From contig NZ_RQJO01000007.1 in NCBI RefSeq assembly GCF_003858635.1, forward strand, positions 1,861,941 through 1,925,940: DNA of 64,000 bases, read 5' to 3'. A model generated the notes under the pieces. That model searched no databases and was not told where the DNA came from. It was given only the letters and a program-made list of their open reading frames with translations. This DNA comes from Larkinella rosea. GTDB lineage: Bacteria; Bacteroidota; Bacteroidia; Cytophagales; Spirosomataceae. Made by a program: the position numbers and the translations under genes. This document shows, piece after piece, positions 9,568 through 18,395 of this stretch (the stretch's first letter is position 1; each line of letters opens with the position of its first letter).

Positions 9568-9575
9568 CAAAATTA
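9568..9575 (-). promoter_or_regulatory. Bacteroidota -7 box before the DUF2723 gene
   Basis: The minus strand reads TAATTTTG, matching TAnnTTTG, 24 bases before the ATG at 9544. No clear -33 TTTG is visible at the usual spacing, so support is moderate. Confidence 0.4.
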
Positions 9576-9815
9576 GCAAAATAACCCCGCTTATTGCCCG
9601 TCGGACCCGTTAAAGTTTGTTAAAGCGGTTGCGGGGCCCTTCTGCCACTTATGGCCGGTTCCCGCAACTTATCAACCAAAAGCCACCAGTTATTCATTCT
9701 GGCTGGGCTATTTCCGGGATTATACGGTATTTCAAGTCGTTATTTAACGGCAGGAATGGCAATCGGTTCCGTAAGCGGTCCTGTCAAAGCGTTCACCGAC
9801 CAACCCAATACTCGT

Positions 9816-10106
9816 ATGAAATCTCTTTTCAGAATTGGTATCGCGATTGATTGCATAGCTGTCCTGTATGGTATTTATGATGCGCTGGCCGGAACGTTTT
9901 TATGGCCTGAAGTATATGCAGGTAAAGGACTACTCGTGATTGCTCTTTGCGGAACGTTGGTGGCTTTGGCCATTTACCTGAAAACCCGCGACCAGGTTTC
10001 GTTGTCCACGGTAACATCCCGTCTTCCGGCTTTTCCACTCCTGGGCTTCGGTCTGATGATGCTCCTGATTGCCGCTTCCAACCGGCTGAGTACGGGAGAA
10101 AAATAA
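9816..10106 (+). CDS. Small membrane protein of unknown function
   Basis: A 96-residue protein starting at ATG 9816 (MKSLFRIGIAIDCIAVLYG). The frame is open further upstream to 9651, but that part does not read like protein and would cross the region where the divergent DUF2723 promoter should lie. Three hydrophobic segments (about 5-22, 35-53, 70-88) suggest a three-helix inner-membrane protein ending in a short polar tail. It resembles small hypothetical membrane proteins common in this order; no function is recognised. It is followed nine bases after its stop by the long hairpin repeat at 10115-10206. Confidence 0.6.
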   Translation: MKSLFRIGIAIDCIAVLYGIYDALAGTFLWPEVYAGKGLLVIALCGTLVALAIYLKTRDQVSLSTVTSRLPAFPLLGFGLMMLLIAASNRLSTGEK

Positions 10107-10114
10107 CGGCAAGA

Positions 10115-10206
10115 GTTATTTCGCGGAGGTAAGCGGAGAAAAAAGGAGGTAAGCGGAGAGAATTAATTCTACCTCCGCTTACCTCCTTTTTTCTCCGCGA
10201 AATAAC
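10115..10206. repeat. Long hairpin repeat, copy 1 (GAGGTAAGCGGAG words)
   Basis: The left arm runs GTTATTTCGCGGAG...AAAAAAGGAGGTAAGCGGAG and the right arm is its reverse complement, except that the left arm carries one extra GTAAGCGGAG unit as a bulge. The loop is about agaattaattct. It fills the gap between the 3' ends of two convergent genes. The same words make up the hairpin at 41487-41581, so this is a dispersed family that may act as a two-way terminator. Confidence 0.8.
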
Positions 10207-10211
10207 ATCTT

Positions 10212-12341
10212 TTACAACGTCAACCCGCTCCGACGCAGCATGGCTTGGGGAGACGGTTCGCGGCCCCGGAATTTCTTGTACAACTCCATCGGTTTTTCCG
10301 TACCGCCTTTTTCCAGGACGTTTTTGCGGAATTTGTCGGCCGCTTCCCGGTTCGAAAGCCCTTTTTCTTTGAAAAACTCAAACGCATCCGCGTCCAGCAC
10401 TTCCGACCATTTGTAGCTGTAGTAACCTGCCGAATAACCGCCCGCGAAGATGTGCGAGAACGCCGTACTGAACGCGACTCCTTCCACCTTCGGAAACAGG
10501 TTGACCAGGGAGTCGACATGGGATTCCACCTGCTCGACGGTTTCGCCTTTGGGTGCCCCGCCGTGCCAGTACATATCGACCAGACCGTAGCGTAATTGCG
10601 TCAGATTAGCCAAACCGGCCATGAAATTCTGGCTGGCCCGGATTTTTTCGATCAGATCGTTCGGAATCACTTCACCGGTTTGGTAGTGTTTGGCAAACAG
10701 TTTCAGAGCTTCCGGGTCGTAGCACCAGTTTTCCATCACCTGCGAAGGCAGTTCCACAAAATCGCGATACACGCTCGTTCCCGACAGACTTTCGTATTTG
10801 CCATTGGCCAGCATGCCGTGCAAACCGTGCCCAAATTCGTGGAAAAGCGTCGTAACCTCGTTGAAGCTCAGCAGCGATGGTTTGGTTTCGGTCGGGCGCG
10901 TGAAGTTGCAGACATTGACGATCTGCGGCCGCACGTTTACCCCGTTTTCAATTTTCTGTCCCTGAATGTCGTTCATCCAGGCGCCACTCCGTTTGCCTTC
11001 CCGGGGGAAATAATCGCCGTAGAAAACCGCCAGAAACTTCCCGTTCTGATCGAACACATCGTAGGTTTTCACTTCCGGATTGTAAACCGGAATATCCTTC
11101 CGCTCCTTGAATGTCAGGCCGTAGAGTTTGTTGGCAATCGTAAAGACGCCGTCGATGACGTTTTCCAGTTTGAAATACGGTTTCAGAATTTCGTCGTCGA
11201 GCGCGTATTTCTCCTTTTTCAGTTTCTCGGAATAATAGTTATAATCCCAGCGCTCCAGTCGTTCGTCTTTAAAACCGTGCTCCCTGGCGTAGTTGGTCAG
11301 TTCGGCCAATTGTTTTTCCGCCACCGGTTTTGAATAACCGACCAGTTCGCTCAAAAACTGCTTCACTTTTTCCGGTGAACCGGCCATACTTTCTTCCAGA
11401 ATAAAATCCGCGTGCGTCTGGTAACCCAGCAGTTTGGCGCGGTCGTAGCGGAGTTGAACCAGTTTACCGATGATCTGCTGATTATCGTTTTTGTCGTTAT
11501 GAAAACCGCGTGAGCTGAATGCAATGAACAGTTTTTTACGCAGGTCACGATTATCAGCATACTGCATAAACGGCTGATAGCTTGGCGCCTGAAGTGTAAA
11601 TACCCAACCAGTTTTTCCTTTTTTCTTAGCCGTCGACTTTGCCGCTTCGCGGACGAAATCCGGCAAACCGGCCAGATCTTTCTCGTCCGTTACTTCAAGC
11701 ATATATTCGTTCGTTTCATTCAGGACATTTTCGCCAAACTGCAACGATGCCTGTGAAAGCTCTTTGTTGATTGCCCGGAATTTATCCTTGTCGCCGTCTT
11801 TCAGATTGGCCCCATTCCGCGCAAACCCTTTGTACGATTTATCGAGCAACATCCGGTCTTCACCGTCCAGCTTCAGTTTATCGCGCTGGTCATATACGGT
11901 TTTGATGCGCTTGAATAATTTTTCGTTCAGGGAAATATCGTTGCTGTATTCGGTTAGCAAGGGCGACGCTTCCCGCACAATTTTCTGAAGCTCAGGGCTG
12001 GTTTCGGCACTGTTCAGGTTGAATAAAACCGACGACACCCGGTTCAGCATCTGACCGGCGTGTTCGAGGGCAACGACGGTATTTTCAAAAGTCGGCGCAG
12101 CCGGATTGTTCACAATCGCATCGATCTCCTTCCGGCCCATCGCCATGGCCTCTTGGAGCGCGGGCAGGTATTGGTCATTCTTAATCAGGTTAAACGGCAC
12201 CGTTTCGTGCGGTGTTTTGAACGGCTGTAATAGCGGATTTTCACTCATTTTGGCTTTTTCGGGAGAAGGCTGCGCACTGATTGGCGGGGTTAGTGCCGCC
12301 AGTAATACAGCCGTTTGGGTCAATTTTCGAAGTGTAAACAT
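10212..12341 (-). CDS. dcp: M3 family peptidase, peptidyl-dipeptidase Dcp type
   Basis: A 709-residue zinc peptidase. A signal peptide (MFTLRKLTQTAVLLAALTPPISA, cut before QPSP) places it in the periplasm. The zinc motif HEFGHGLHG lies near residue 498 with the conserved downstream ELPSQVMENW stretch and the C-terminal FSHIFAGGYSAGYYSYKWSE that marks the M3 oligopeptidase/Dcp branch. Dcp removes C-terminal dipeptides from peptides and so feeds on periplasmic breakdown products. Length matches the family (about 680-720). Convergent with the small membrane protein across the hairpin at 10115; its own start follows a TACTTTTG -7 box. Oligopeptidase A is the alternative name within the same family. 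Confidence 0.93.
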   Translation of the reverse strand: MFTLRKLTQTAVLLAALTPPISAQPSPEKAKMSENPLLQPFKTPHETVPFNLIKNDQYLPALQEAMAMGRKEIDAIVNNPAAPTFENTVVALEHAGQMLNRVSSVLFNLNSAETSPELQKIVREASPLLTEYSNDISLNEKLFKRIKTVYDQRDKLKLDGEDRMLLDKSYKGFARNGANLKDGDKDKFRAINKELSQASLQFGENVLNETNEYMLEVTDEKDLAGLPDFVREAAKSTAKKKGKTGWVFTLQAPSYQPFMQYADNRDLRKKLFIAFSSRGFHNDKNDNQQIIGKLVQLRYDRAKLLGYQTHADFILEESMAGSPEKVKQFLSELVGYSKPVAEKQLAELTNYAREHGFKDERLERWDYNYYSEKLKKEKYALDDEILKPYFKLENVIDGVFTIANKLYGLTFKERKDIPVYNPEVKTYDVFDQNGKFLAVFYGDYFPREGKRSGAWMNDIQGQKIENGVNVRPQIVNVCNFTRPTETKPSLLSFNEVTTLFHEFGHGLHGMLANGKYESLSGTSVYRDFVELPSQVMENWCYDPEALKLFAKHYQTGEVIPNDLIEKIRASQNFMAGLANLTQLRYGLVDMYWHGGAPKGETVEQVESHVDSLVNLFPKVEGVAFSTAFSHIFAGGYSAGYYSYKWSEVLDADAFEFFKEKGLSNREAADKFRKNVLEKGGTEKPMELYKKFRGREPSPQAMLRRSGLTL

Positions 12342-12373
12342 CTTAGCTCGCTGATTAGGTTTCTCGCAGTTTA

Positions 12374-12381
12374 CAAAAGTA
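12374..12381 (-). promoter_or_regulatory. Bacteroidota -7 box before the M3 peptidase
   Basis: The minus strand reads TACTTTTG (TAnnTTTG), 33 bases before the ATG at 12341. The spacing gives a leader of about 25 bases. No clear -33 element is seen. Confidence 0.45.
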
Positions 12382-12437
12382 CGGAAAATTAGGAAAGGGA
12401 TTCCTGACGAACGGAATTTGGGCTTGATTGCTGGTAA

Positions 12438-13190
12438 TCAGTTAGTCACGTTCTGACGAACATACACTTCATATTCCCCAGCTACGGTTTTTTGGTACTT
12501 ATGCGCCGACGTGGCCGCCAGAAAACTAGCCGAACTTCCCGGTTTCATCCACTCGTGCAATTCCACAATCAGCGCCCGAACGTTGGGCAACCACGCTTCC
12601 GTATTGGTTCGGAACACTTCTGCTTCGCTGCCCTCAATGTCCAGTTTGACCACATCGAACGGCTGCCCGCCATTTTGCGACACCAAACCCTCGATCGACT
12701 CGGCGCGCACCGAATCAGGTGCCGGTTCTTCGATTTCCTCTACCGTAAATCCCCATTCTCCCCCACCCGTATCCCGAATGGTTAAATGGGTGGGGCGCGA
12801 CCACAAACCGGCTTTGATGGCCTTTATCGTTTTATAAGCTGCAATATTTTGTTGAAGGATGGAAAAATTTTCGCTCTCCGGTTCAACGGAAAGAATTCGC
12901 ATGTTCGGGTATCGGTTGGCGAAATAAACGGCCGCCAGACCAATGTTTCCACCCCCGTCGAGAAAACTCTGCGGACTAAAATCCAGGACAACCGAATCGT
13001 ATTCACCATAGACAAAAATGTTGTTGAACACGTTCCGATCGGACGTGCCGAGTCGTAAAAAAATCGGGTGTCTGGCTTGCGGAATTTGAATCCGTACGGT
13101 TCGTTTCTGTTTCGATTTCAGCAGAAAATAGAGGCTCAATCCGTTAAAAACACCAAAACGCTTGAGATAGAGAGGTAGTTTGCTTTTCAT
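12438..13190 (-). CDS. FkbM family SAM-dependent methyltransferase
   Basis: A 250-residue protein. The SAM-binding Rossmann start FLDGGGNIGLAAVYFANR lies near residue 75-90, followed by an acidic strand end (ILSVEPE) and later VVKLDIEGSEAEVFR, the FkbM signature with the KxDIEGxE motif near residue 165. FkbM enzymes O-methylate sugars or polyketides. In this order they are often found with surface-glycan genes, but here the flanks are a peptidase and a beta-barrel protein, so the substrate is open. The C-terminal IVELHEWM... is also typical. Transcribed alone on the minus strand, divergent from the beta-barrel gene. Confidence 0.9.
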   Translation of the reverse strand: MKSKLPLYLKRFGVFNGLSLYFLLKSKQKRTVRIQIPQARHPIFLRLGTSDRNVFNNIFVYGEYDSVVLDFSPQSFLDGGGNIGLAAVYFANRYPNMRILSVEPESENFSILQQNIAAYKTIKAIKAGLWSRPTHLTIRDTGGGEWGFTVEEIEEPAPDSVRAESIEGLVSQNGGQPFDVVKLDIEGSEAEVFRTNTEAWLPNVRALIVELHEWMKPGSSASFLAATSAHKYQKTVAGEYEVYVRQNVTN

Positions 13191-13323
13191 TTCAGGTGAA
13201 TCAGGTCACAAGGTAGTTTCTCCGTTCATCAAATAAAATGAATTTTAGCAGATCAAAAACAGTTACTTGCACGCACAAATTATCCTATTTTATTTTATTA
13301 CCACCTATCAACCATTCGTTTAC

Positions 13324-13920
13324 ATGACAAAGTCACTGGTACTTGCCTTTTTTGCGCTGATTACATTATCGGCAACCGCTCAGGATTTCAAACCGTTTAA
13401 AGTCAATCTGTCGCTGGGTTACGCCCGCCCGGCCGGAAGCGGTGCCGCGGGTGGCTTGCTGGTTTCCCTTGAACCAAAATATGGCGTGATGGACAAGCTG
13501 GATCTGGGGTTACGGATTGAATTGGCCGCAATGGCCCGGTCCATTTCGGTTAATAATCAAAATGGCGACGTCAGTGCCAAAGGGATGGGATCTTACCTCC
13601 TGACCGGTACATATTATCTTTCGAACAACAATTTCCGGCCTTATGTTGGATTGGGAGCGGGTTTGTACAGCATTGCGGGGACGACGGTTACGGTGGTCAA
13701 TGGCCAGGTTCAGGACGATTATGATGATTACAAAGTGGAAGCCAGTAACAAATTTGGCGTGATGGCCCGTGTGGGTTTCAAAGCCGGTCATTTTAATCTC
13801 GGAGTCGAATACAACATTGTTCCCAATTCCAAGTCGGATATTCTCGGTCAGTCCATTGACAGCAAAAATGCGTACCTCGGCGTTAAATTAGGCGTTGATA
13901 TCGGCGGTGGCCGAAAATAA
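13324..13920 (+). CDS. Outer-membrane beta-barrel protein
   Basis: A 198-residue protein from ATG 13324; the frame is open further upstream but a clean signal peptide (MTKSLVLAFFALITLSATA, cut before QDFKPF) fixes this start. The mature part alternates hydrophobic and polar residues in strands separated by short turns with Gly/Asn, and repeats the aromatic-Gly pattern YVGLGAGLYSIAG, which is typical of small OmpW/OprF-like eight-stranded barrels. It has no C-terminal peptidoglycan domain. It probably sits in the outer membrane as a structural or permeability protein. Its own promoter must lie between it and the divergent FkbM gene (13191-13323). Confidence 0.8.
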   Translation: MTKSLVLAFFALITLSATAQDFKPFKVNLSLGYARPAGSGAAGGLLVSLEPKYGVMDKLDLGLRIELAAMARSISVNNQNGDVSAKGMGSYLLTGTYYLSNNNFRPYVGLGAGLYSIAGTTVTVVNGQVQDDYDDYKVEASNKFGVMARVGFKAGHFNLGVEYNIVPNSKSDILGQSIDSKNAYLGVKLGVDIGGGRK

Positions 13921-13975
13921 CCGCTAGGGAGTTTAAGGTGATCGGTTATCTTGCGGGTAAATCGTTTATTTCCCA

Positions 13976-15679
13976 ATGAATCCAGATTTTTCGCCCCCGC
14001 TCACCCGCGCCCAGGAATCCCGGCTCGCCATCGAGCGGCTCTACATAACAATGCGTCACCTGTTTAACCGGGGGTTTTATAAACCGTCCGGGGTTTCGGG
14101 TGAAGAAATCCGGCAGGCTCTGCTGACCCTCCGGCCCGAAATATACGGTTCCGTTAACGACCCGCAACGGGTTGAATTGGATGGACTTGTGTACGTCATG
14201 GACCGTCTGCCCAAAGGCATCGAAGCCTGCCGGATTGTTACACTGGTTTCCCGCGAAGGTTTTGAACACTCGCGGTTTCCGGTTTTGGTTCCGGCCAAAC
14301 GTCGCCGGAATTGCTACCGGGTCGACGACGAACAGATGGTAATCGAAGTTACAAATGGCCGCAGTGAAATCTACGACATCCTGACCCACCTGACGTTCAT
14401 GTACATGGAAGCCGACAAAATCCGGCGAAACGTATTTCTTGACCGGGGCAATAAACTTCGGGAATGGGAAAAACTGGAGGCCATAATCAAGTCGGGCGGA
14501 ACCGTGAAGGAAGAAGATCAGGAACTGGCGCTGATGTACCTGAGCTCGATTCTGGGCCGAACCTTTGAAGAAACCCAGCAGGCTTTCCACCGGTTTGAAG
14601 AAAACGCCGGCACCAATTCCGGACTGTTCCAGATTGTCTACGGACTCGGCAGCGTGTCGGTTCGCGAAATTCAGGAAAAACACGTCGACCGCGAAATCAA
14701 CTTTACACCGATGCTGCGCGAACGGGTTGGGCAACACCTCTACGGCGAACGCTGGGCCAACCGCATCAAACAGTACATTCAGGAAAACGGCTGGCAGGAA
14801 CGACCGATTCACGTCATCAGCGCCAATCCACACAGCGTTATCAACTGCCTGTATGCTCCGGCGGCACTGGCCGACGCCACGTCCTGGGATAATCTCTATG
14901 ACCTGGCGTATAAACTCAGTCAGCCCGCGCAAAACGAACTCCGACAGCAGGTGAGCACTTTTGCGCTGGCGCACGGTTTGCACGAACTGGAAGACCTGGG
15001 GGGTACCAATCTGCTCGTTCAGGTTATCGATACGGCCCAACTCGATGCCACCCAACTCTCGCCCGAAATCGTTCACGATCCGGTTTTGATTCAGGAGACC
15101 AAACCGCTCTTGCTGGTGATGGATTATGCGTTTGGCGAACAGGCGTTTGAAACGATGGACGAACTGCTAAAACCGTATGACGACCACCGGGGCGAATCTT
15201 ACAAACTGAATGTGGCTTCCATCTCGATCATGGGAAAAGCCGGTATTCTGACCGGCGACAAGGGCGATCTGATGATTCCGACTTCGCACATTTTTGAAGG
15301 AACCGCCGACAATTACCCGCTCGACAACGACTTTTCTACCGCCGACTTTGACGGTTTTGGCATCGACGCTTTTGAGGGCTCGATGATCACGGTGTTGGGC
15401 ACGTCGCTTCAGAATAAGGATATTCTGGCCTATTTCAAAAATTCATCCTGGAAAGCCGTCGGACTGGAAATGGAAGGAGCGCATTACCAGAAAGCCATTC
15501 AGTCGCACGCCAAAATCCGGGGCAGTGTGCAGCCCAGCATGAAAGTCCGGTATGCGTATTACGCGTCGGACAACCCGCTGCTCACCGGCGCCACGCTGGC
15601 ATCCGGCAGCTTGGGAACACTGGGCGTCAAACCGACGTATCTGATTACGATGAAGTGCCTGGAGAAGATTTTGGGGTGA
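13976..15679 (+). CDS. Conserved protein with nucleoside-phosphorylase-like C-terminus (DUF6909-like)
   Basis: A 567-residue cytosolic protein. Residues 1-240 are mostly helical, with many charged residues, and resemble no family that I can name with certainty. Residues of about 360-567 look like a purine-nucleoside phosphorylase/AMP-nucleosidase fold: KPLLLVMDYAFGEQAFETMD, a Gly-rich ISIMGKAGILTGDKGD and the ligand-pocket motif VGLEMEGAHYQKAI near 495-508, which matches the Met-Glu-Gly ribose site of that superfamily. I recall a Bacteroidota family DUF6909 with this form; the name is from memory. A role in nucleotide or cofactor salvage is an inference. It is followed after 29 bases by the zinc-ribbon gene on the same strand. 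Confidence 0.7.
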   Translation: MNPDFSPPLTRAQESRLAIERLYITMRHLFNRGFYKPSGVSGEEIRQALLTLRPEIYGSVNDPQRVELDGLVYVMDRLPKGIEACRIVTLVSREGFEHSRFPVLVPAKRRRNCYRVDDEQMVIEVTNGRSEIYDILTHLTFMYMEADKIRRNVFLDRGNKLREWEKLEAIIKSGGTVKEEDQELALMYLSSILGRTFEETQQAFHRFEENAGTNSGLFQIVYGLGSVSVREIQEKHVDREINFTPMLRERVGQHLYGERWANRIKQYIQENGWQERPIHVISANPHSVINCLYAPAALADATSWDNLYDLAYKLSQPAQNELRQQVSTFALAHGLHELEDLGGTNLLVQVIDTAQLDATQLSPEIVHDPVLIQETKPLLLVMDYAFGEQAFETMDELLKPYDDHRGESYKLNVASISIMGKAGILTGDKGDLMIPTSHIFEGTADNYPLDNDFSTADFDGFGIDAFEGSMITVLGTSLQNKDILAYFKNSSWKAVGLEMEGAHYQKAIQSHAKIRGSVQPSMKVRYAYYASDNPLLTGATLASGSLGTLGVKPTYLITMKCLEKILG

Positions 15680-15708
15680 CGTTTTCCCAATTAAAAACCG
15701 CTCTACCA

Positions 15709-16311
15709 ATGGAAATCGAAACCGGAAGATACTCAGGTCCAGCCACTACGTTATTTTTTTATACCCGTGAATTCCTGGTTGAGTGTCCGAAATGCCAGCA
15801 TTTGGCGGTAGTAACGACGAATCGCTCCCGCGACACCAGTCAGGATCAAGTAAGCTGTTCACACTGCAATCATACTGAAAAAGCAGATGATCGCATCCGG
15901 TATACGGCCACTGTAAAATGGGCCTGCGATCATTGCAATGAATCGCTTGGCTTTACGATTCCGAACAACAAGGAGAAAGTGGAAGAATTAACCGTTTCGT
16001 GTCCGCACTGTGGAACCGCTACAACCCTTAAACCCAAAAATGAATCGTCTCGCTTGTTTTACAAAAACTCCGGGCCTGGCGACCCGGTTTTCAATTTACC
16101 GCTGTGGTTTCAGACCGATATAAAAGGGAATCTATTCTGGGCTTTCAACCGGGAACATTTGATTGAAATCAGAAATTATGTAACGGCCAAACTACGCGAG
16201 CGTCAGACCACCACCCATACAACGATGGTCGAGAAACTTCCCCAATTTATTAAAGCGGCCAAAAACCGGGAGGTTATTTTAAAAGCAATTGAGAAACTGA
16301 TGAGGAAGTAA
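15709..16311 (+). CDS. Multi-zinc-ribbon protein
   Basis: A 200-residue protein starting at ATG 15709; the frame is open upstream but overlaps the end of the preceding gene. It carries three Cys pair groups: CPKCQH near 27 with CSHCNH near 50, CDHCNE near 77, and CPHCGT near 102. These read like two zinc ribbons of the TFIIB/rubredoxin-like type. The C-terminal half is a helical domain with FNLPLWFQTDIKGNLFWAFN and no metal site. There is no catalytic motif; binding nucleic acid or a protein partner is possible. It belongs to a plus-strand run with the phosphorylase-like gene before it and is separated by about 100 bases from the DUF1801 pair. Confidence 0.7.
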   Translation: MEIETGRYSGPATTLFFYTREFLVECPKCQHLAVVTTNRSRDTSQDQVSCSHCNHTEKADDRIRYTATVKWACDHCNESLGFTIPNNKEKVEELTVSCPHCGTATTLKPKNESSRLFYKNSGPGDPVFNLPLWFQTDIKGNLFWAFNREHLIEIRNYVTAKLRERQTTTHTTMVEKLPQFIKAAKNREVILKAIEKLMRK

Positions 16312-16410
16312 GCGAATTCACCTACCTGGTTCTTCATTTTTTCTATGAACGAACCAGCGAAAAAATGCAAAAAGTTGCTTTAAATTTAACGAACCGAAAC
16401 TCCTAAACCG

Positions 16411-16800
16411 ATGAATAAACCAACCGATTTCGACAGTTACATCGCCGACTTTCCGGCTGAAACACAAGAGGTTCTGATTCAGGTCCGGGAAACGGTTCGC
16501 AAGGCAGCACCCGACGCCGGCGAAACCATCAGTTATGGCATGCCGACGTTTACGCTGCATGGCAATCTGGTTCATTTCGCGGGCTATAAAAACCACATCG
16601 GTTTTTACCCGGTGCCTTCCGGTATCGAAGCTTTTAAGGAAGAGCTATCAAAATTTAAAGGCGCGAAAGGCTCGGTTCAATTTCCGATCGATCAACCCAT
16701 GCCGTTGGAGCTGATCAAGCGAATTGTGGAATTCAGGGTATCTGAAAATCTGAAAAAAGCGGCTTCTAAACCCAAAAAGAAGGCCCCTGCAAAGCCATGA
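16411..16800 (+). CDS. DUF1801 domain protein (YdhG-like), copy 1
   Basis: A 129-residue protein with the DUF1801 pattern: an N-terminal helix (FDSYIADFPAETQEVLIQVR), the ISYGMPTFTLHGNLVHFAGY motif near 45-60, and GFYPVPSGIEAF. The family has a small alpha/beta fold and includes the frataxin-like iron chaperone YdhG; its role in most bacteria is unknown. The C-terminal tail (KAASKPKKKAPAKP) is lysine/proline-rich and disordered. It overlaps the next DUF1801 gene by four bases (ATGA at 16797), so the two are translated together. Confidence 0.85.
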   Translation: MNKPTDFDSYIADFPAETQEVLIQVRETVRKAAPDAGETISYGMPTFTLHGNLVHFAGYKNHIGFYPVPSGIEAFKEELSKFKGAKGSVQFPIDQPMPLELIKRIVEFRVSENLKKAASKPKKKAPAKP

Positions 16801-17198
16801 AACACTCGGATCAGGAACAGGTATCTGACCACATTCAAAAGCTCGAACCCGAACTGCGTCAGCTCGTCGAAACGATCCGGCAAATCATTTTAAATATCGA
16901 TCCGGAGATCGACGAGCGAATCAAGTGGAACAACCCCAGTTTTTATTATACTGGCGAAATGAAACCGTTCGATCCCAAAGAATACAAACGGGAAATAGCA
17001 GTTTTCAATCTGCACCAGGGACGGGTCATGCTGGTTTTCCCGAGCGGAGCGAAGGTAAATGACTCGTCCGGACTATTGGAAGGAAATTACAAAGACGGTC
17101 GCAGAACGGTGATTTTTAAAGATCTGTCGGATGTTCAGTTGAAAGAAAAACCGCTACGGAATGTCGTTATCGATTGGCTGAAATTAGTTGAAAAATAA
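16797..17198 (+). CDS. DUF1801 domain protein, copy 2
   Basis: A 133-residue DUF1801-family protein. It shows the same core as the gene before it, with an N-terminal helix (LRQLVETIRQIILNID), the ERIKWNNPSFYYTGEMKPF stretch and a REIAVFNLHQGRVMLVFPSG strand. Its sequence is well diverged from copy 1, so the pair is an old duplication or two subfamilies held together. Start ATG overlaps the stop of copy 1 (ATGA), showing translational coupling. Function unknown; iron or peptide binding has been suggested for relatives. It is convergent with the methyltransferase-like pseudogene at 17211. Confidence 0.85.
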   Translation: MKHSDQEQVSDHIQKLEPELRQLVETIRQIILNIDPEIDERIKWNNPSFYYTGEMKPFDPKEYKREIAVFNLHQGRVMLVFPSGAKVNDSSGLLEGNYKDGRRTVIFKDLSDVQLKEKPLRNVVIDWLKLVEK

Positions 17199-17210
17199 CC
17201 GCATCATGCC

Positions 17211-17920
17211 TTATTTGAGGGCGAATTTATAAACTCTATCATTTCTATTCCTTGGATTAACAATTGTTTTCTCAATCATTCGAAAACCGTTGACATCCAG
17301 CAAATTAATCAGATTTTCTTCGGTAAACATGGGTTTGCGACATCTTTGTGTTTCCGACCGTTTCGCCGGGCTATCAGTTCCCAAATAAACAGGTATCCGT
17401 CTTTCTTCAAATTACTCCGAATACTGATCAGCATTTCATTGGGATACGTAAATTCATGCAGGCTATTTTCGATGATAATTTTGTCGAAAAAATGTATAGG
17501 TAGCCGGGTTTCTTTTTCGTTCCCACGGTAGGGAATAAACGATGCGGTGTTTCTTCTACCCGCTATTTGATATACTTGCCGAACGGTCAAAGCCAAATTC
17601 TCAGGTTGAAGGCAAACCGGATTGATGTCCTGCAGGTAAAACACCAGGCTATCGTCCATCATTGAATAGATAATCTCGCGTTCGCCCGAACCTGCCCCAA
17701 TGCTGGCTAATTTCTCCTGCTTATGAAAGTCATAGATTCGTCGGTAGCTATTCAACAACCATTCAATGTTTTCACGTTTTGTAAAATGCTTGGACAAACA
17801 TCCATTGTCTTCAAATTGAGCAACGGATGTGTGGCACACGATTAAAAGGAATACGAATGTAAATAGAAATGGAATTCCTGCAAATGATGGACTTAAAGGT
17901 TTCAATAGGTCACTCGTCAT
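17211..17920 (-). pseudogene. Secreted methyltransferase-like protein, frameshifted near the 3' end
   Basis: The main frame starts at ATG 17920 and encodes a hydrophobic signal (FLFTFVFLLIVCHTSVAQ, cut before FEDNG), then a SAM-methyltransferase-like core: LASIGAGSGEREIIYSM near 70-85, FDKIIIENSLHEF and LKKDGYLFIWEL near 160-185. After RNGRKHKD at about 17342 the frame runs into ANPCLPKKI and a stop at 17309. In the -1 frame the protein continues naturally as CRKPMFTEENLINLLDVNGF and ends at TAA 17211-17213. A single missing base (GATTGT read as GATGT) explains this. A methyltransferase with an export signal is odd in itself. It overlaps the upstream nucleotidyltransferase gene by 11 bases, so they form one unit. 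Whether the lost tail kills function is unknown; a sequencing error is possible. Confidence 0.65.
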
Positions 17921-18395
17921 CAAGTTTTCTTTGCTCGTTTAACAATTCATCAATCATCAACACATCATTTAAATCTTTTGGACGTCGTGCTAATATCTTG
18001 ATTTCACGTAAATCATTGATATGAATAAATCGAATTATCTGACCCTGTTTTGTAGTAAATTCACGTGCTCTGCTTCTGCAATCGTCATAATTAAATCGAA
18101 AATGAACACGGGTCATGATGTCGATTGGCCCTAAATCAATCCGGATTATTTGCGGTTCTCTAAAATCAAGTGCCCTAAATGGATCAGTGTCTTCTTTGCT
18201 ATATCCTAAATCAAGAAGCACCTCTATCAACTTTTCCTTATTCTCGTTTGAAGGCTGCAACCATAGATCGGCATCCTGCGTGAAACGAACCGCACCGTTC
18301 AGCAACAAGGCGAGTCCACCTACCAACATGTATTCGAGCCGGCGTTTTTCAGCAGCAACAACAAACTGGAGAAAATCACTATTTTCTACATCCAT
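17910..18395 (-). CDS. Nucleotidyltransferase (AbiEii/MNT-like)
   Basis: A 161-residue protein of the nucleotidyltransferase superfamily. It has the pattern YMLVGGLALLLNGAVRFTQD near 22-41 followed by ADLWLQP, in which G-G, D and D align with the catalytic GG...DxD of AbiEii/MNT-type enzymes, then an HRV-like strand (IDIMTRVHFRF). Such enzymes often add nucleotides to tRNA or to a partner toxin. It overlaps a 65-residue gene upstream (10 bases) and the methyltransferase-like gene downstream (11 bases), so all three are one transcript. This pairing resembles a toxin-antitoxin or defence module, which is an inference. The locus is visibly A+T-richer than its flanks, hinting at transfer. Confidence 0.75.
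   Translation of the reverse strand: MDVENSDFLQFVVAAEKRRLEYMLVGGLALLLNGAVRFTQDADLWLQPSNENKEKLIEVLLDLGYSKEDTDPFRALDFREPQIIRIDLGPIDIMTRVHFRFNYDDCRSRAREFTTKQGQIIRFIHINDLREIKILARRPKDLNDVLMIDELLNEQRKLDDE

Noticed and set aside
13946-15076. A 376-codon open frame on the minus strand
   Set aside because: It is antisense to the phosphorylase-like gene, whose motifs are clear. The mirror translation shows no known pattern.
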